This document shows positions 34,206 through 42,336 of a stretch of DNA of 64,000 nt, piece by piece; the stretch's first letter is position 1; every line of letters begins with the position of its first letter. The notes below the pieces were generated by a model. The model was not told where the DNA came from and did no database searches. It saw nothing but the letters and a program-made list of their open reading frames with translations. Position numbers and translations under genes: made by a program. The DNA is from Polyangium jinanense (GTDB taxonomy: Bacteria > Myxococcota > Polyangia > Polyangiales > Polyangiaceae): contig NZ_JAGTJJ010000009.1 of the NCBI RefSeq assembly GCF_028435365.1, positions 1 to 64,000 of the forward strand. Reading direction: 5' to 3'.

Positions 34206-34415
34206 GTGTTGCGAATTTACGAGGTCGTCTTGGCCATGGCCCGGGACGCGGCTGGTATTGCAGAGCAGATCGAACGGAGGGACTCGGACCTGGCTCGGCA
34301 ACTACGCAGGGCCATGCATAGCGTGGCATTGAATCTCGCCGAAGCGGTGGGAAGCTTTCGCCTAAAGAACGCTAATGCTATGAGACGGCTCAGGTTCTCG
34401 TCTGCGTGGACATGA
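34206..34415 (+). pseudogene. Four-helix-bundle (23S IVS-like) protein, N-terminal part
   Basis: 69 codons from a GTG with a strong AAGGAGG site. MLRIYEVVLAMARDAAGIA and RAMHSVALNLAEAVGS match the first half of the small four-helix-bundle family often found in 23S rRNA intervening sequences. The usual second half (ALGSARETL...) is missing: after LRFSSAWT there is a stop. A C-terminal half of a related but different gene lies at 49182-49385. It is truncated, probably by the rearrangement that also placed the 19-bp repeat 14 bases later. Confidence 0.7.
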
Positions 34416-34672
34416 GGCACAGCCGCATCGTTGACCTTTCGCCAAACGCCCTCCCTCCAGTTTGCGCGTCGCGTGGCCAAGGGACCCGGCCCCAGCGAGG
34501 GTGGTAGCCACCTCGTCTGTCGCCAGAAACACTATGGATGACGCCGAGCGCGCGCATGCGATGGAGATATACCCAGATCACGGGCGGCGACCTTCGCCTG
34601 AGGTCCACAGTCGGGAGCTATTCGAAGGCGGGCGCGTGGGTTGATCTTCCCCCGCTCCCGTGGACAAACCTA
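34416..34672. other. Gene-less debris with 19-bp repeat half
   Basis: No gene is seen. Bases 34430-34448 (GTTGACCTTTCGCCAAACG) are the exact reverse complement of 49166-49184. Confidence 0.55.
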
Positions 34673-34784
34673 CTATGCCGCAAACGCGGCCACTTGTGCT
34701 CTCAATTCGAACTCGACCGGGCTCAAGTACCCGAGGTACGAGTGCCGCCGGGCGTGGTTGTAGAACCGCTCGAGGTAGCACCGA
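34673..34784 (-). pseudogene. IS3-family transposase, C-terminal remnant
   Basis: The leftward frame reads RCYLERFYNHARRHSYLGY and then SPVEFELRAQVAAFAA before its stop, the typical end of an IS3 OrfB integrase (YN..R.H..L.Y.SP..F). Only about 36 residues remain; the catalytic DDE core and terminal repeats are absent. The sequence beyond it belongs to a hydrolase fragment on the other strand, so this is a decayed insertion. Confidence 0.8.
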
Positions 34785-34799
34785 TGGACGCCATCGCGG

Positions 34800-35089
34800 C
34801 ATCCCGGGTCGGGAAGCGCGTCGCGTCGACCAGCTCGGCCTTGAGGGTCGCGAACCTCGTCGCCGTCCGGGCCCCCATGCTGTTCCTCCAGGGCACGCGC
34901 GACCCCCTCTGCGACCTCGCCCTGCTCCGCCTCGTGCTGGCGCGGCTCGGCGACCGGGCGAGCCTGCACGTCGTCGAGGGCGGCGACCACTCGTTCGAGG
35001 TGCCGAAGGCGCTGCAGAGGACACCGGAGAGCGTCCACGCCGAGTTCGTGAACGCGATCGACGGCTGGCTGCGGGCGAAGTGGCGTTGA
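34800..35089 (+). pseudogene. Alpha/beta hydrolase, C-terminal remnant
   Basis: About 95 codons ending in a stop. RVANLVAVRAPMLFLQGTRD, PLCDLALLRLVLARLGD and LHVVEGGDHSFEVPK match the last third of KANL3/Tex30-type dienelactone hydrolases, with the catalytic Asp (GTRD) and His (GDHSF). The nucleophile elbow and N-terminal two thirds are missing; upstream is IS3 debris. No start or ribosome site fits, so it is a broken gene. Confidence 0.75.
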
Positions 35090-35505
35090 GCGGCGTCTAG
35101 AGACTTGCCTACGGCGACAAAGCCAACGCAAGAATTCCGAGCCGTGGAAGCCGGGGAAGAGCACTCCGCGACCTCACCGCCCCGTGAATTACGTCGTAAA
35201 CGTCACCTACAGGATCCCCCGTAAGCGAAATCGAGGGTTTCTCCTGGCCCGAACCAGGTGGCCACCCCAATGAAACGGAGACCTGCGTGTGCTAGTGGAC
35301 GATTGGTGTCCATTCGACACGCACGGCCGCGAGGACCGCTGCGTTCGGTGGCCACGAGGAGAGGCGCGTCGCGTTTTCTTTGGCGATTCACACGGAGTGG
35401 ATTCGCGCTTGGATGGCCGGGATCGTAGAGAGTCCTCGGTAGACTTGGGGCGCGCCGTCGCCTGGTAGCGGGCTCGCGGCGGTGCTGCTCCACGAAAGGC
35501 AACCC
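35090..35505. other. Intergenic region before vgrG
   Basis: No gene or clear regulatory motif is seen. The promoter of the VgrG-radical SAM operon should lie here. The sequence is less GC-rich than the surrounding genes. Confidence 0.4.
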
Positions 35506-37812
35506 ATGGTACCGATCGCTCACGCATCGCAGACCAACCATCTCCGGATCACCACCGGCTCGAGCGAGCTCTGCGACGTTCGCCAGTATTCGGTCACCGA
35601 GCAGATCTCGTCGCTGTTCGTCGTCGACCTGGTCGTCGTCAGCGAAAATCTCGCGATCGAATTCGACGCCGTCGTCGGCAAGCCGGCACGCTTCACCATC
35701 GTCGGTGACCGCTACGAACGCTCGTGGTCAGGGTTGTGCAACCGCTTCCAGCTCGCGACGGTCGAGGAGAAGGGACTGTCCACGTACGAGCTCACGATCG
35801 TCCCCGACCTCTGGCTCGCCACCCAGCGGCGCAATCACAGGAGGTTCCAACACGTATCGGAGCCGGACATCGTCCTCCGTATCCTGGACGAGTGGGGCAT
35901 CCAGCCGGAGATGAAGCTCTCGGCAACGTACAAGAAGCGGGAGTACCGCGTCCAATACGGCGAGTCCGACTATGCCTTCATGTGCCGTATGCTCGAGGAC
36001 GCTGGGATCTCGTTCTACTTCGTCCAGGCGGGCACCGAGACCAGGCTCGTCCTTTCCGATGCGCCGCACAGGAGTGAGCAACGCGGGAGCGCGATCGCCT
36101 TCAAGGACGACATCTCGATGGTCACGGGGGAGTATGCGACGCAAGTGCACGTCGGCCAGCAGGTGCGCCCGGGGCGCTACACGTTGCGGGACAACGACTA
36201 CCGCCTGCGCGCCGATTATCAACTCGTCTTGAGCGCAGAAGAGGCGGACCTGGAGATCGAAAGGAAGCTCGAGCGGTACCATTACGTGCCGGGGGCGTTC
36301 CTTTTCGGAACGGACACGGGCGAGGGCACGCCGTTCGCGGACGCCAAGGGGAAGAGCAGGACCGATGAGGCGGAGGGCGCGATCCTCTTGCAAAAGCGGC
36401 TCGACGCGAAGCGCGAGGACGCGAGGATCTGCACCTTCGAGACGAACGCGCTCGACCTCGCGCCGGGCACGGTCTTGACCATGCTGGATCACCCGCGGCC
36501 GGAGCTCGGCCCGGACAGGCGCCTGCTCGTCGTGAAGGCGACCCACGCCGGCACGCCGTTCGACGCCTTCTCCCAGCGGTGCGAGGCACGGAGCGCGGAT
36601 ATCCCCTACCGGCCACCTCTTGCCACGCCGAAGCCGAAGGCGATCGGCATCGAGAGCGCAACCGTGGTGGGTCCGCCCGGCGAGGAAATCCATACGGACG
36701 AATTCGGCCGGGTGCGGGTGCACTTCCATTGGGACCGCGAGAGCAAGATGGACGAGGACAGCTCTTGCTGGATCCACGTGAGCCAGCCGCTCGCCGGACC
36801 GGGGTTTGGCGTTATCAACTTGCCGCGCGTGGGGCAGGAGGTGCTGGTGGATTTCCTGGGCGGAGATCCCGACCGGCCCGTCATCGTCGGCCGGGTTTAC
36901 ACGAATGTACAGAAGGTGCCCTACACGTTGCCCGAGAACAAGACCCAGAGCGGGTGGAAGAGCCAGTCGACGCCGGGCGGAGGCGGATCCAATGAGCTCC
37001 GCTTCGAGGACGCGAAAGGCAGGGAGCTCGTCTTCTTGCAGGCCGAGAGGGATCAGAAGAGCGTCGTGAAGAACGACGAGGCAATCACGGTCGGCAACGA
37101 CCGAACGAAGCGCGTGCAGAACGACGAGACGGTCTCGATTGGCAACAACCGCACGAAGCTCGTGACGAAAAACGAGGCGCTCACGATCGGAAACGACCGC
37201 ACGAAGCTCGTACAAAACGACGAGATGGTCTCGATCGGCAACAACCGCACGAAACTCGTGCAAAACGACGAAGAGGTCACGATCGGCAACGACCGCACGA
37301 AGCTCGTACAAAACGACGAGGAGGTCACGATCGGCAATGACCAGACGAAGCTCGTCGGGAACAACGAGCGCGAAGTCACCGGGGTGAACCGGAGCATCGT
37401 CGTCGGCGTGAACCGCTCTGCGCAGATCGGCGCCGTCGACGCAGTCACCGTGGGGGAAATGCACACGGTGTCCGTCGCGTCCTCGTCCAGCACGATGACG
37501 GACCAAAAGATCGTGTTCGACACAGGGGCCGGGGCGACGATCACCATGGAGGGCGCGCACGTCCGGATCGACGCCGCGGAGTCGGTCACGATCAGCAAGA
37601 AGAAAATCGTGCTCGACACGGGGGCTGGAGCAACGATTACCTTGGACGGATCCAGCGTTGAAATCAACGCCCTCAACATCAGCATCATCGGCGGCAATGC
37701 TGTCAACGTCGCTGGCGTCACACAGACCAATGTCGGGGGAATCTCCGGGCTTACCCTTGGCGCCCCGTCCGGCGACATCATCATCAGGGGAGTCATGGTC
37801 AAGCTCAACTGA
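35506..37812 (+). CDS. vgrG: VgrG / TssI spike protein
   Basis: 768 aa. The gp27-like base (IVPDLWLATQRRNHRRFQ, PDIVLRILDEWGIQPEMKL, YGESDYAFMCRMLEDAGIS) is followed by the gp5-like OB region (DEFGRVRVHFHWDRES, SCWIHVSQPLAGPGFG, PRVGQEVLVDFLGGDPDRP) and a beta-helical spike. VgrG trimers form the needle of type VI secretion systems and carry effectors or PAAR tips. The spike has seven near-perfect 16-residue units (TKLVQNDEEVTIGNDR type, about residues 515-625). Start at MVPIAHAS, with AAGG just upstream. It leads the operon with two radical SAM genes and a PAAR-like gene. No sheath or baseplate genes are in the window. Confidence 0.93.
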   Translation: MVPIAHASQTNHLRITTGSSELCDVRQYSVTEQISSLFVVDLVVVSENLAIEFDAVVGKPARFTIVGDRYERSWSGLCNRFQLATVEEKGLSTYELTIVPDLWLATQRRNHRRFQHVSEPDIVLRILDEWGIQPEMKLSATYKKREYRVQYGESDYAFMCRMLEDAGISFYFVQAGTETRLVLSDAPHRSEQRGSAIAFKDDISMVTGEYATQVHVGQQVRPGRYTLRDNDYRLRADYQLVLSAEEADLEIERKLERYHYVPGAFLFGTDTGEGTPFADAKGKSRTDEAEGAILLQKRLDAKREDARICTFETNALDLAPGTVLTMLDHPRPELGPDRRLLVVKATHAGTPFDAFSQRCEARSADIPYRPPLATPKPKAIGIESATVVGPPGEEIHTDEFGRVRVHFHWDRESKMDEDSSCWIHVSQPLAGPGFGVINLPRVGQEVLVDFLGGDPDRPVIVGRVYTNVQKVPYTLPENKTQSGWKSQSTPGGGGSNELRFEDAKGRELVFLQAERDQKSVVKNDEAITVGNDRTKRVQNDETVSIGNNRTKLVTKNEALTIGNDRTKLVQNDEMVSIGNNRTKLVQNDEEVTIGNDRTKLVQNDEEVTIGNDQTKLVGNNEREVTGVNRSIVVGVNRSAQIGAVDAVTVGEMHTVSVASSSSTMTDQKIVFDTGAGATITMEGAHVRIDAAESVTISKKKIVLDTGAGATITLDGSSVEINALNISIIGGNAVNVAGVTQTNVGGISGLTLGAPSGDIIIRGVMVKLN

Positions 37813-37886
37813 GCGAGGTCGAGATCGCTCCGAAGAACTCCGCAACGATGGGCCTGGCGCTACGGCGCTGGGCGGGGACCACCGCC

Positions 37887-39359
37887 ATGTTCAAACCGTC
37901 GCGATACAACATCTTCGTCCACCTCCGGAATGGTCGGTGCCTCGCGTACAACTCCTTGAGCGGTGGCCTCGGGCTCTGGGAAGCCGACGAGTGGGCGCTC
38001 TACCAGCGGATCGAGGCCGGGGAGGCTCCTGATCCACTGGATTCATCGGTGGGCGAAATGGTGCAGGCCGGATACCTGGTGAGCACCGCCATGGATGAGC
38101 TTCGGACCATGGAACAGGCCTACCGCGCCCACCGCTTCGACCCCGGTTCGATGATCCTCACCATCGCTCCGACCATGGCCTGCAATTTCGGGTGCGATTA
38201 TTGTTTTCAGGGGCAGGACAAACCGGCGGGCAGCATGACCCCGGAGGTGCAGGACGCCATCCTCGCTCATGTCGAGCAGCAGGCGGCGGGAGCTCGCTCC
38301 CTCCACGTCGCCTGGTACGGCGGGGAGCCGCTCGTCCGGCGCGAGATCATCGAGCGACTCTCGGATCGTCTGATCGAATGCGCGGCTCGACGCCACATCG
38401 CCTACAGCGCGATGATGGTGACCAATGGCTATCTGCTCACGGCCGACGTGGCTCGGTCTCTTTGGGCGCGGCGTGTGAAGACCATCCAGGTCACGCTGGA
38501 CGGCGCCCCCGAGGACCACGACCAGCGCCGCGCGCTTCTCTCGGGCAAGCCTACGTTCGATCGCATTGCCGAGAACCTCCTCGCGGCGGTGGAGGCCACC
38601 CCGATCACCTTCTCGATCCGCGTGAACATCGATCGCCGGAATGCCGATCGGGTCGTCGATCTCCTCGATCTCCTCTGGCGCCGTGGCCTCGGGGGCCGCC
38701 GGAACTTCCAGGTGTACTTCGCGCCGGTCGAGGCTATTACCACGGGTTGCCATGGTGTCACCGACGCTTGCCTGAGCAAGCGCGAATACGGAGATCTGGA
38801 GGCGCGGCTCGCCCGGCACGCATTCGACAGAGGGCTCTCCTCGCTGCCATACCCGCCCCGTTTCCGGGGCACCTGCGCGGCCGTGCGTCCGCAGGGGTTC
38901 GTCATCCTCCCGACGGGAGAAATCCATAAATGCTGGGACACCGTGAACACGCCCGGGCGGGCGGTGGGTACCATCTTCGACATGGCCGCCATCCAAAGAA
39001 GCGCCGAGGCGCTACGTTTCACGGACTGGAGTCCGCTCGATAACGAGAGCTGCCGCTCGTGCCGGATCCTGCCGAGCTGCGCGGGCGCGTGCGCCTACAA
39101 GTTCCTCTACGCCGAGGACACGCGGGGCGAGCAGGCCGTTCTGCCCTGCCCGAGCTGGAAATACAACATCAAGGAGCGACTGGTTCTGCGAGCAGAAAAA
39201 TCAGGGGCCATCGGTCCGCACGATTACGACCGCAAGGCCATTCGCACGGATCCAGCCGAGCTCTGCACGGAAGCACATGCCCCGGACGCGGCGCTGCATG
39301 AAACAACACGGACCTCCCGCGCCACACGCCGCGTGTCCCTCCCCGTCGTGCCTTTTTGA
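37887..39359 (+). CDS. Radical SAM/SPASM peptide maturase
   Basis: 490 aa from MFKPSRYNIF (an ATG 13 codons upstream is also possible). The radical SAM cluster motif CNFGCDYC (CxxxCxxC) follows MILTIAPTMA. AWYGGEPL and VTLDGAPEDHD are typical of peptide-modifying SPASM enzymes. The C-terminal SPASM region has GEIHKCWDTV, CRSCRILPSCAGACAY and CPSW, enough Cys for auxiliary iron-sulfur clusters. Such enzymes form thioether or carbon-carbon links in Cys-rich peptides. It lies directly before the gene for a PAAR-like protein with 29 regularly spaced Cys, its likely substrate. The N-terminal 100 residues may hold a peptide-recognition element. Confidence 0.88.
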   Translation: MFKPSRYNIFVHLRNGRCLAYNSLSGGLGLWEADEWALYQRIEAGEAPDPLDSSVGEMVQAGYLVSTAMDELRTMEQAYRAHRFDPGSMILTIAPTMACNFGCDYCFQGQDKPAGSMTPEVQDAILAHVEQQAAGARSLHVAWYGGEPLVRREIIERLSDRLIECAARRHIAYSAMMVTNGYLLTADVARSLWARRVKTIQVTLDGAPEDHDQRRALLSGKPTFDRIAENLLAAVEATPITFSIRVNIDRRNADRVVDLLDLLWRRGLGGRRNFQVYFAPVEAITTGCHGVTDACLSKREYGDLEARLARHAFDRGLSSLPYPPRFRGTCAAVRPQGFVILPTGEIHKCWDTVNTPGRAVGTIFDMAAIQRSAEALRFTDWSPLDNESCRSCRILPSCAGACAYKFLYAEDTRGEQAVLPCPSWKYNIKERLVLRAEKSGAIGPHDYDRKAIRTDPAELCTEAHAPDAALHETTRTSRATRRVSLPVVPF

Positions 39360-39398
39360 TGGCCCACGTTTCCGTCACCCCCACGAGGAGAACAGCCC

Positions 39399-40385
39399 GT
39401 GCCCAATCTGGTCGTGGTGAACAACGCAAGCCTCGTGTGCAATACCGGAGCGCTGCCCGGCAGGCTTCAGGTCGGATCGAACACGGTTCAGATCGGCGGG
39501 GTGGACGCGGCGCAGATCGATCACACCGTCCCCATTGCCAACATCCCCTCGTTCGGGATGTGCATGCTCTTCGGGATGCCCTGCATTCCCATGACGGGGG
39601 GCACCTGGTCGATCATGGTCCCCGGGGTGGGGCTCACCCAGGCGTCGAACATCCTGACGGAGGGCGCGATTCTGCCGTGTAAACTGGGCGGGCTCATTTC
39701 GATCCTCGACCCCGGTCAAAATACGGTCGTGGTCAACAACGTCCCTGCGCTCGCTGTCGAGACCAGCCCGAACGGCGAAGCCCCGATCGAGGAACAGCCT
39801 GCCGACGAGGATGGAGGGCTCTGCGGCGCCGCCGTCTGCTCGGGTGAAGAAGCCGCGCTGGATGCGTGCGGCGCCGCCGTCTGCGGTGGCGCAACGTGCG
39901 GCGGCGCTGCCTGCGCCGCGGATGCGTGTGGAGGGGATGCCTGCGGCGGGGATGCATGCGGCGCCGCCGCGTGCACCGGCGCGGTCGGCGGTGGCGGGGC
40001 GTGCGGCGCGGCGTTTTGCGCTGGAGACATCTGCGGCGTCGCATTCGGCGGGGCTGGGGGCGGCGCCGGCGGGGTTTGCGGCGCGGACGCGTGCGGCGCT
40101 GCGGTCTGCGCGGGGGCTGCGTGCGGCGCCGCCGCCTGCGCGGCGGACGCCTGCGCAGCAGACGCATGCGGCGCCGATGCCGGAGGCGCCGATGCGTGCG
40201 GGGGGCAGGCCTGCGGCGGGGATGCCTGCGGAGGGCAGGCCTGCGGCGGCGATGCCCATGGCGTGAACGCCTGCGCCGCGCAGGCCTGCGGCGCGAATGC
40301 CTGTGGGCTGGACCTCACGCCGGCGGACGCTTGCGTCATGGATGCGTGCGGCCTCGACATCATCCCTGTCATACCGTTGATTTGA
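39399..40385 (+). CDS. PAAR-like DUF4280 protein with Cys-pentapeptide tail
   Basis: 328 aa, GTG start with AGGAG eight bases before. Residues 1-115 are a DUF4280/PAAR-like tip domain (VVNNASLVCNTGALPGRLQV, PIANIPSFGMCM, GGLISILDPGQ). After an acidic linker (IEEQPADEDGG), residues 145-320 are about 36 pentapeptides in unbroken register, consensus C-G-x-x-A (CGGDA, CGADA, CAADA, CGGQA), with 29 Cys, ending in a hydrophobic IIPVIPLI. Gly, Ala, Cys and Asp make up almost all of it. Flanked by two radical SAM maturase genes (39 and 6 bp), it looks like a RiPP-type precursor fused to a spike tip: the tail is the probable substrate, VgrG the probable carrier. Metal binding without modification is an alternative. 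Confidence 0.85.
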   Translation: MPNLVVVNNASLVCNTGALPGRLQVGSNTVQIGGVDAAQIDHTVPIANIPSFGMCMLFGMPCIPMTGGTWSIMVPGVGLTQASNILTEGAILPCKLGGLISILDPGQNTVVVNNVPALAVETSPNGEAPIEEQPADEDGGLCGAAVCSGEEAALDACGAAVCGGATCGGAACAADACGGDACGGDACGAAACTGAVGGGGACGAAFCAGDICGVAFGGAGGGAGGVCGADACGAAVCAGAACGAAACAADACAADACGADAGGADACGGQACGGDACGGQACGGDAHGVNACAAQACGANACGLDLTPADACVMDACGLDIIPVIPLI

Positions 40386-40391
40386 GGTCCC

Positions 40392-42335
40392 ATGATTCAC
40401 TTGGTCCACATGCCATTCGGCTCGATCCTACGGCCTCCGCTCGCGCTGGGTTTGATCAAGGCGCAGCTTCGGCAGGCGGGGCTCGACGCCCGGGTCTTCA
40501 ACCTAAATCTGGCGTTTGCCCATCAGATCGGACCCGGACGTTATGAAATGCTGGCCAGATGGAAAGGGGTGGAGCCCCAGGTCGGCGAATGGCTGTTCGC
40601 GGAATCCGTGTGGGGGCGGTTCGGTCCATCCGAGGACGTGTTTCTCGCCCAGTGCGGCGACGAGCTCGAGTCCTTGGCGGTCAAACAGCCACGAGCGTGG
40701 CTTCGGAAGATACGAGCCAAGGCGGTCCCGGTCTTCCTCGACGCCTGCGTCCAGTGGCTCCGGGAAGCCGCAGAGACGCGCGTCGTTGCCTTCGGATGCA
40801 CGTTCTTCCAGACCCTGCCGGCGCTGGCCCTCGGGCGCCGCCTGAAGCAGGCGGCGCCGCACGTGAAGCTGGTCTATGGCGGCGCGTGCTTCCACGGCGA
40901 GCAGGGTGATGAGCTCATCCATAAAGCGCCCTGGATCGACGCCGTCTCGACGGGGGAGGCCGACGACATCATCGTGCCGCTGTTCCGCGCCCTCTCGAAG
41001 GGCCGTCCACCAGAGGGACTTCAGGGAATCCTCTGGCGCGACGACCAGGGGAAGATCCGATCGGGGCCGCCGGCCCGCCCGGTCGGCACGGAGGTCCTGA
41101 ATACCCTGCCCGCGCCCGATTTCGACGACTTCTTCGAGGAGGCCTCGAAGGTGGGCCTCGCGCGCTCCCCAGGCTGGAAGGAGCGTGTCTTTCTGCCGTT
41201 CGAGAGCGCTCGCGGCTGCTGGTGGGGCGCCAAGAGCCATTGCACGTTCTGTGGGCTGAACGCCGAGGGGATGGTGTCTCGCCCCTTCGATCCCGGCCAC
41301 GTGCGGTCGGCGCTCCAGACCCTTTCTGCGCGTTATCCGATACGGCGCATGCACGCCACCGACAACATCCTCACCATGGATGCATTCAAGGACCTCTTGC
41401 CCTGGCTCGCCGGGAGGCCGCTGGGCCCCGACGCGCGCTTCTATTATTGCGTGAAGTCCAACTTGAACCGGGCTCACGTGACGGCCCTGAAGAGCGCGGG
41501 GATCGCCTACATTCAACCCGGCATCGAGAGTCTGTCCACGGGGATCCTCCGCGCCATGCGCAAGGGGGTCACGGGTCTTCAGAATGTCTTCCTCCTCAAG
41601 ATGTGCCGGGAGATGGGTATCGTGCCGTTCTGGAACCTGCTGATCCGGGTGCCGGGCGAGCGGCCCGAAGACTATGCGCAGATGGCTGAATGGATGCCCA
41701 AGCTCGTGCACCTCTGGCCGCCGCTCGGCGGAGCGCCGGCGGTGGAATGCCACCGGTATAGCCCCTATTTCCATGACACAGGGCGATGGACGGCTCAAAT
41801 CCGTCCCATGGCCTGGTACCGCTTCCTGTACCCCCCGGAGCACGTGAATCTTTCCCGGGTAGCCTATTACTTCGAGGCTGATTGGAAGGAAGTCCTCCCG
41901 GAGGAGGCTCACAGGCCGGTCATCGAGGCGACCCTGGAATGGCTGCGCGCCTGGACCGAGTCCTCCGAACTGCCCGCCCTCACGAGCATGCCGGGAGCGT
42001 CAGGGGGGCTTTTCCTCGTCGATACCCGTTGCGGGCAGGCCGAGTCCCAGGTCTTGAGCTCCCTGGAGGCAAAGGTCTACCAGGCCATTGCCGAGCCGGC
42101 CTCGCCATCGAAGGTCCTCGCCCAGCTTCGATCTACGCCGGGAATGGACCTGTCCGAGGCCAGCCTGCGCGAGCTTCTCGCGCGCTTCGTACGAACGGGC
42201 GTTGCGCTCGAAGAGGATGGCTCTTTCCTCGCGCTCGCGCTTGCCCCGAACGCCGCGGCGATCCCGCTCGCCGTCCGGCAGCGCCTCGTCCGCCCAGCCG
42301 TGACGACGCGCTCCGGCGGCCGGAAAGCATCATGA
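40392..42335 (+). CDS. RiPP-maturation radical SAM enzyme, cobalamin-type
   Basis: 647 aa. The N-terminal B12-binding-like domain (PPLALGLIKAQLRQAGLDA, VVAFGCTFFQTLPALALG, VYGGACFHGEQGDELI) precedes a radical SAM core with SARGCWWGAKSHCTFCG (Cx7CxxC), the hallmark of the RiPP maturation radical SAM C-methyltransferase family. The C-terminal 130 residues may bind peptide. Family members methylate unactivated carbons in RiPP precursors. GAGG precedes the ATG; only 6 bp separate it from the PAAR-like Cys protein. Its stop and the stop of the converging helical-repeat gene are one base apart. Confidence 0.88.
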   Translation: MIHLVHMPFGSILRPPLALGLIKAQLRQAGLDARVFNLNLAFAHQIGPGRYEMLARWKGVEPQVGEWLFAESVWGRFGPSEDVFLAQCGDELESLAVKQPRAWLRKIRAKAVPVFLDACVQWLREAAETRVVAFGCTFFQTLPALALGRRLKQAAPHVKLVYGGACFHGEQGDELIHKAPWIDAVSTGEADDIIVPLFRALSKGRPPEGLQGILWRDDQGKIRSGPPARPVGTEVLNTLPAPDFDDFFEEASKVGLARSPGWKERVFLPFESARGCWWGAKSHCTFCGLNAEGMVSRPFDPGHVRSALQTLSARYPIRRMHATDNILTMDAFKDLLPWLAGRPLGPDARFYYCVKSNLNRAHVTALKSAGIAYIQPGIESLSTGILRAMRKGVTGLQNVFLLKMCREMGIVPFWNLLIRVPGERPEDYAQMAEWMPKLVHLWPPLGGAPAVECHRYSPYFHDTGRWTAQIRPMAWYRFLYPPEHVNLSRVAYYFEADWKEVLPEEAHRPVIEATLEWLRAWTESSELPALTSMPGASGGLFLVDTRCGQAESQVLSSLEAKVYQAIAEPASPSKVLAQLRSTPGMDLSEASLRELLARFVRTGVALEEDGSFLALALAPNAAAIPLAVRQRLVRPAVTTRSGGRKAS

Positions 42336-42336
42336 T

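Noticed and set aside
33902..34321. Gene starting from the left remnant of the kinase TTG start
   Set aside because: After eight codons it runs into hexamer repeats and then low-complexity Arg-rich translation; it is the by-product of the repeat junction.
34673..35164. Complete transposase or complete hydrolase gene
   Set aside because: Only the C-terminal ends of an IS3 OrfB (minus) and of an alpha/beta hydrolase (plus) are recognisable; catalytic cores and starts are missing.
39399..39745. Canonical PAAR or DUF4150 domain for the spike tip
   Set aside because: The NIPSFGMCM and GGLISILDPGQ pattern fits DUF4280 better; PAAR motifs proper are not visible, so I call it PAAR-like only.
39716..40393. 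Minus-strand Pro/Ala/Ser-rich and other-frame Arg-rich proteins over the Cys-tail gene
   Set aside because: They mirror the codon periodicity of the Cys pentapeptide repeat; the plus-strand frame alone has a ribosome site, a DUF4280 domain and operon context.
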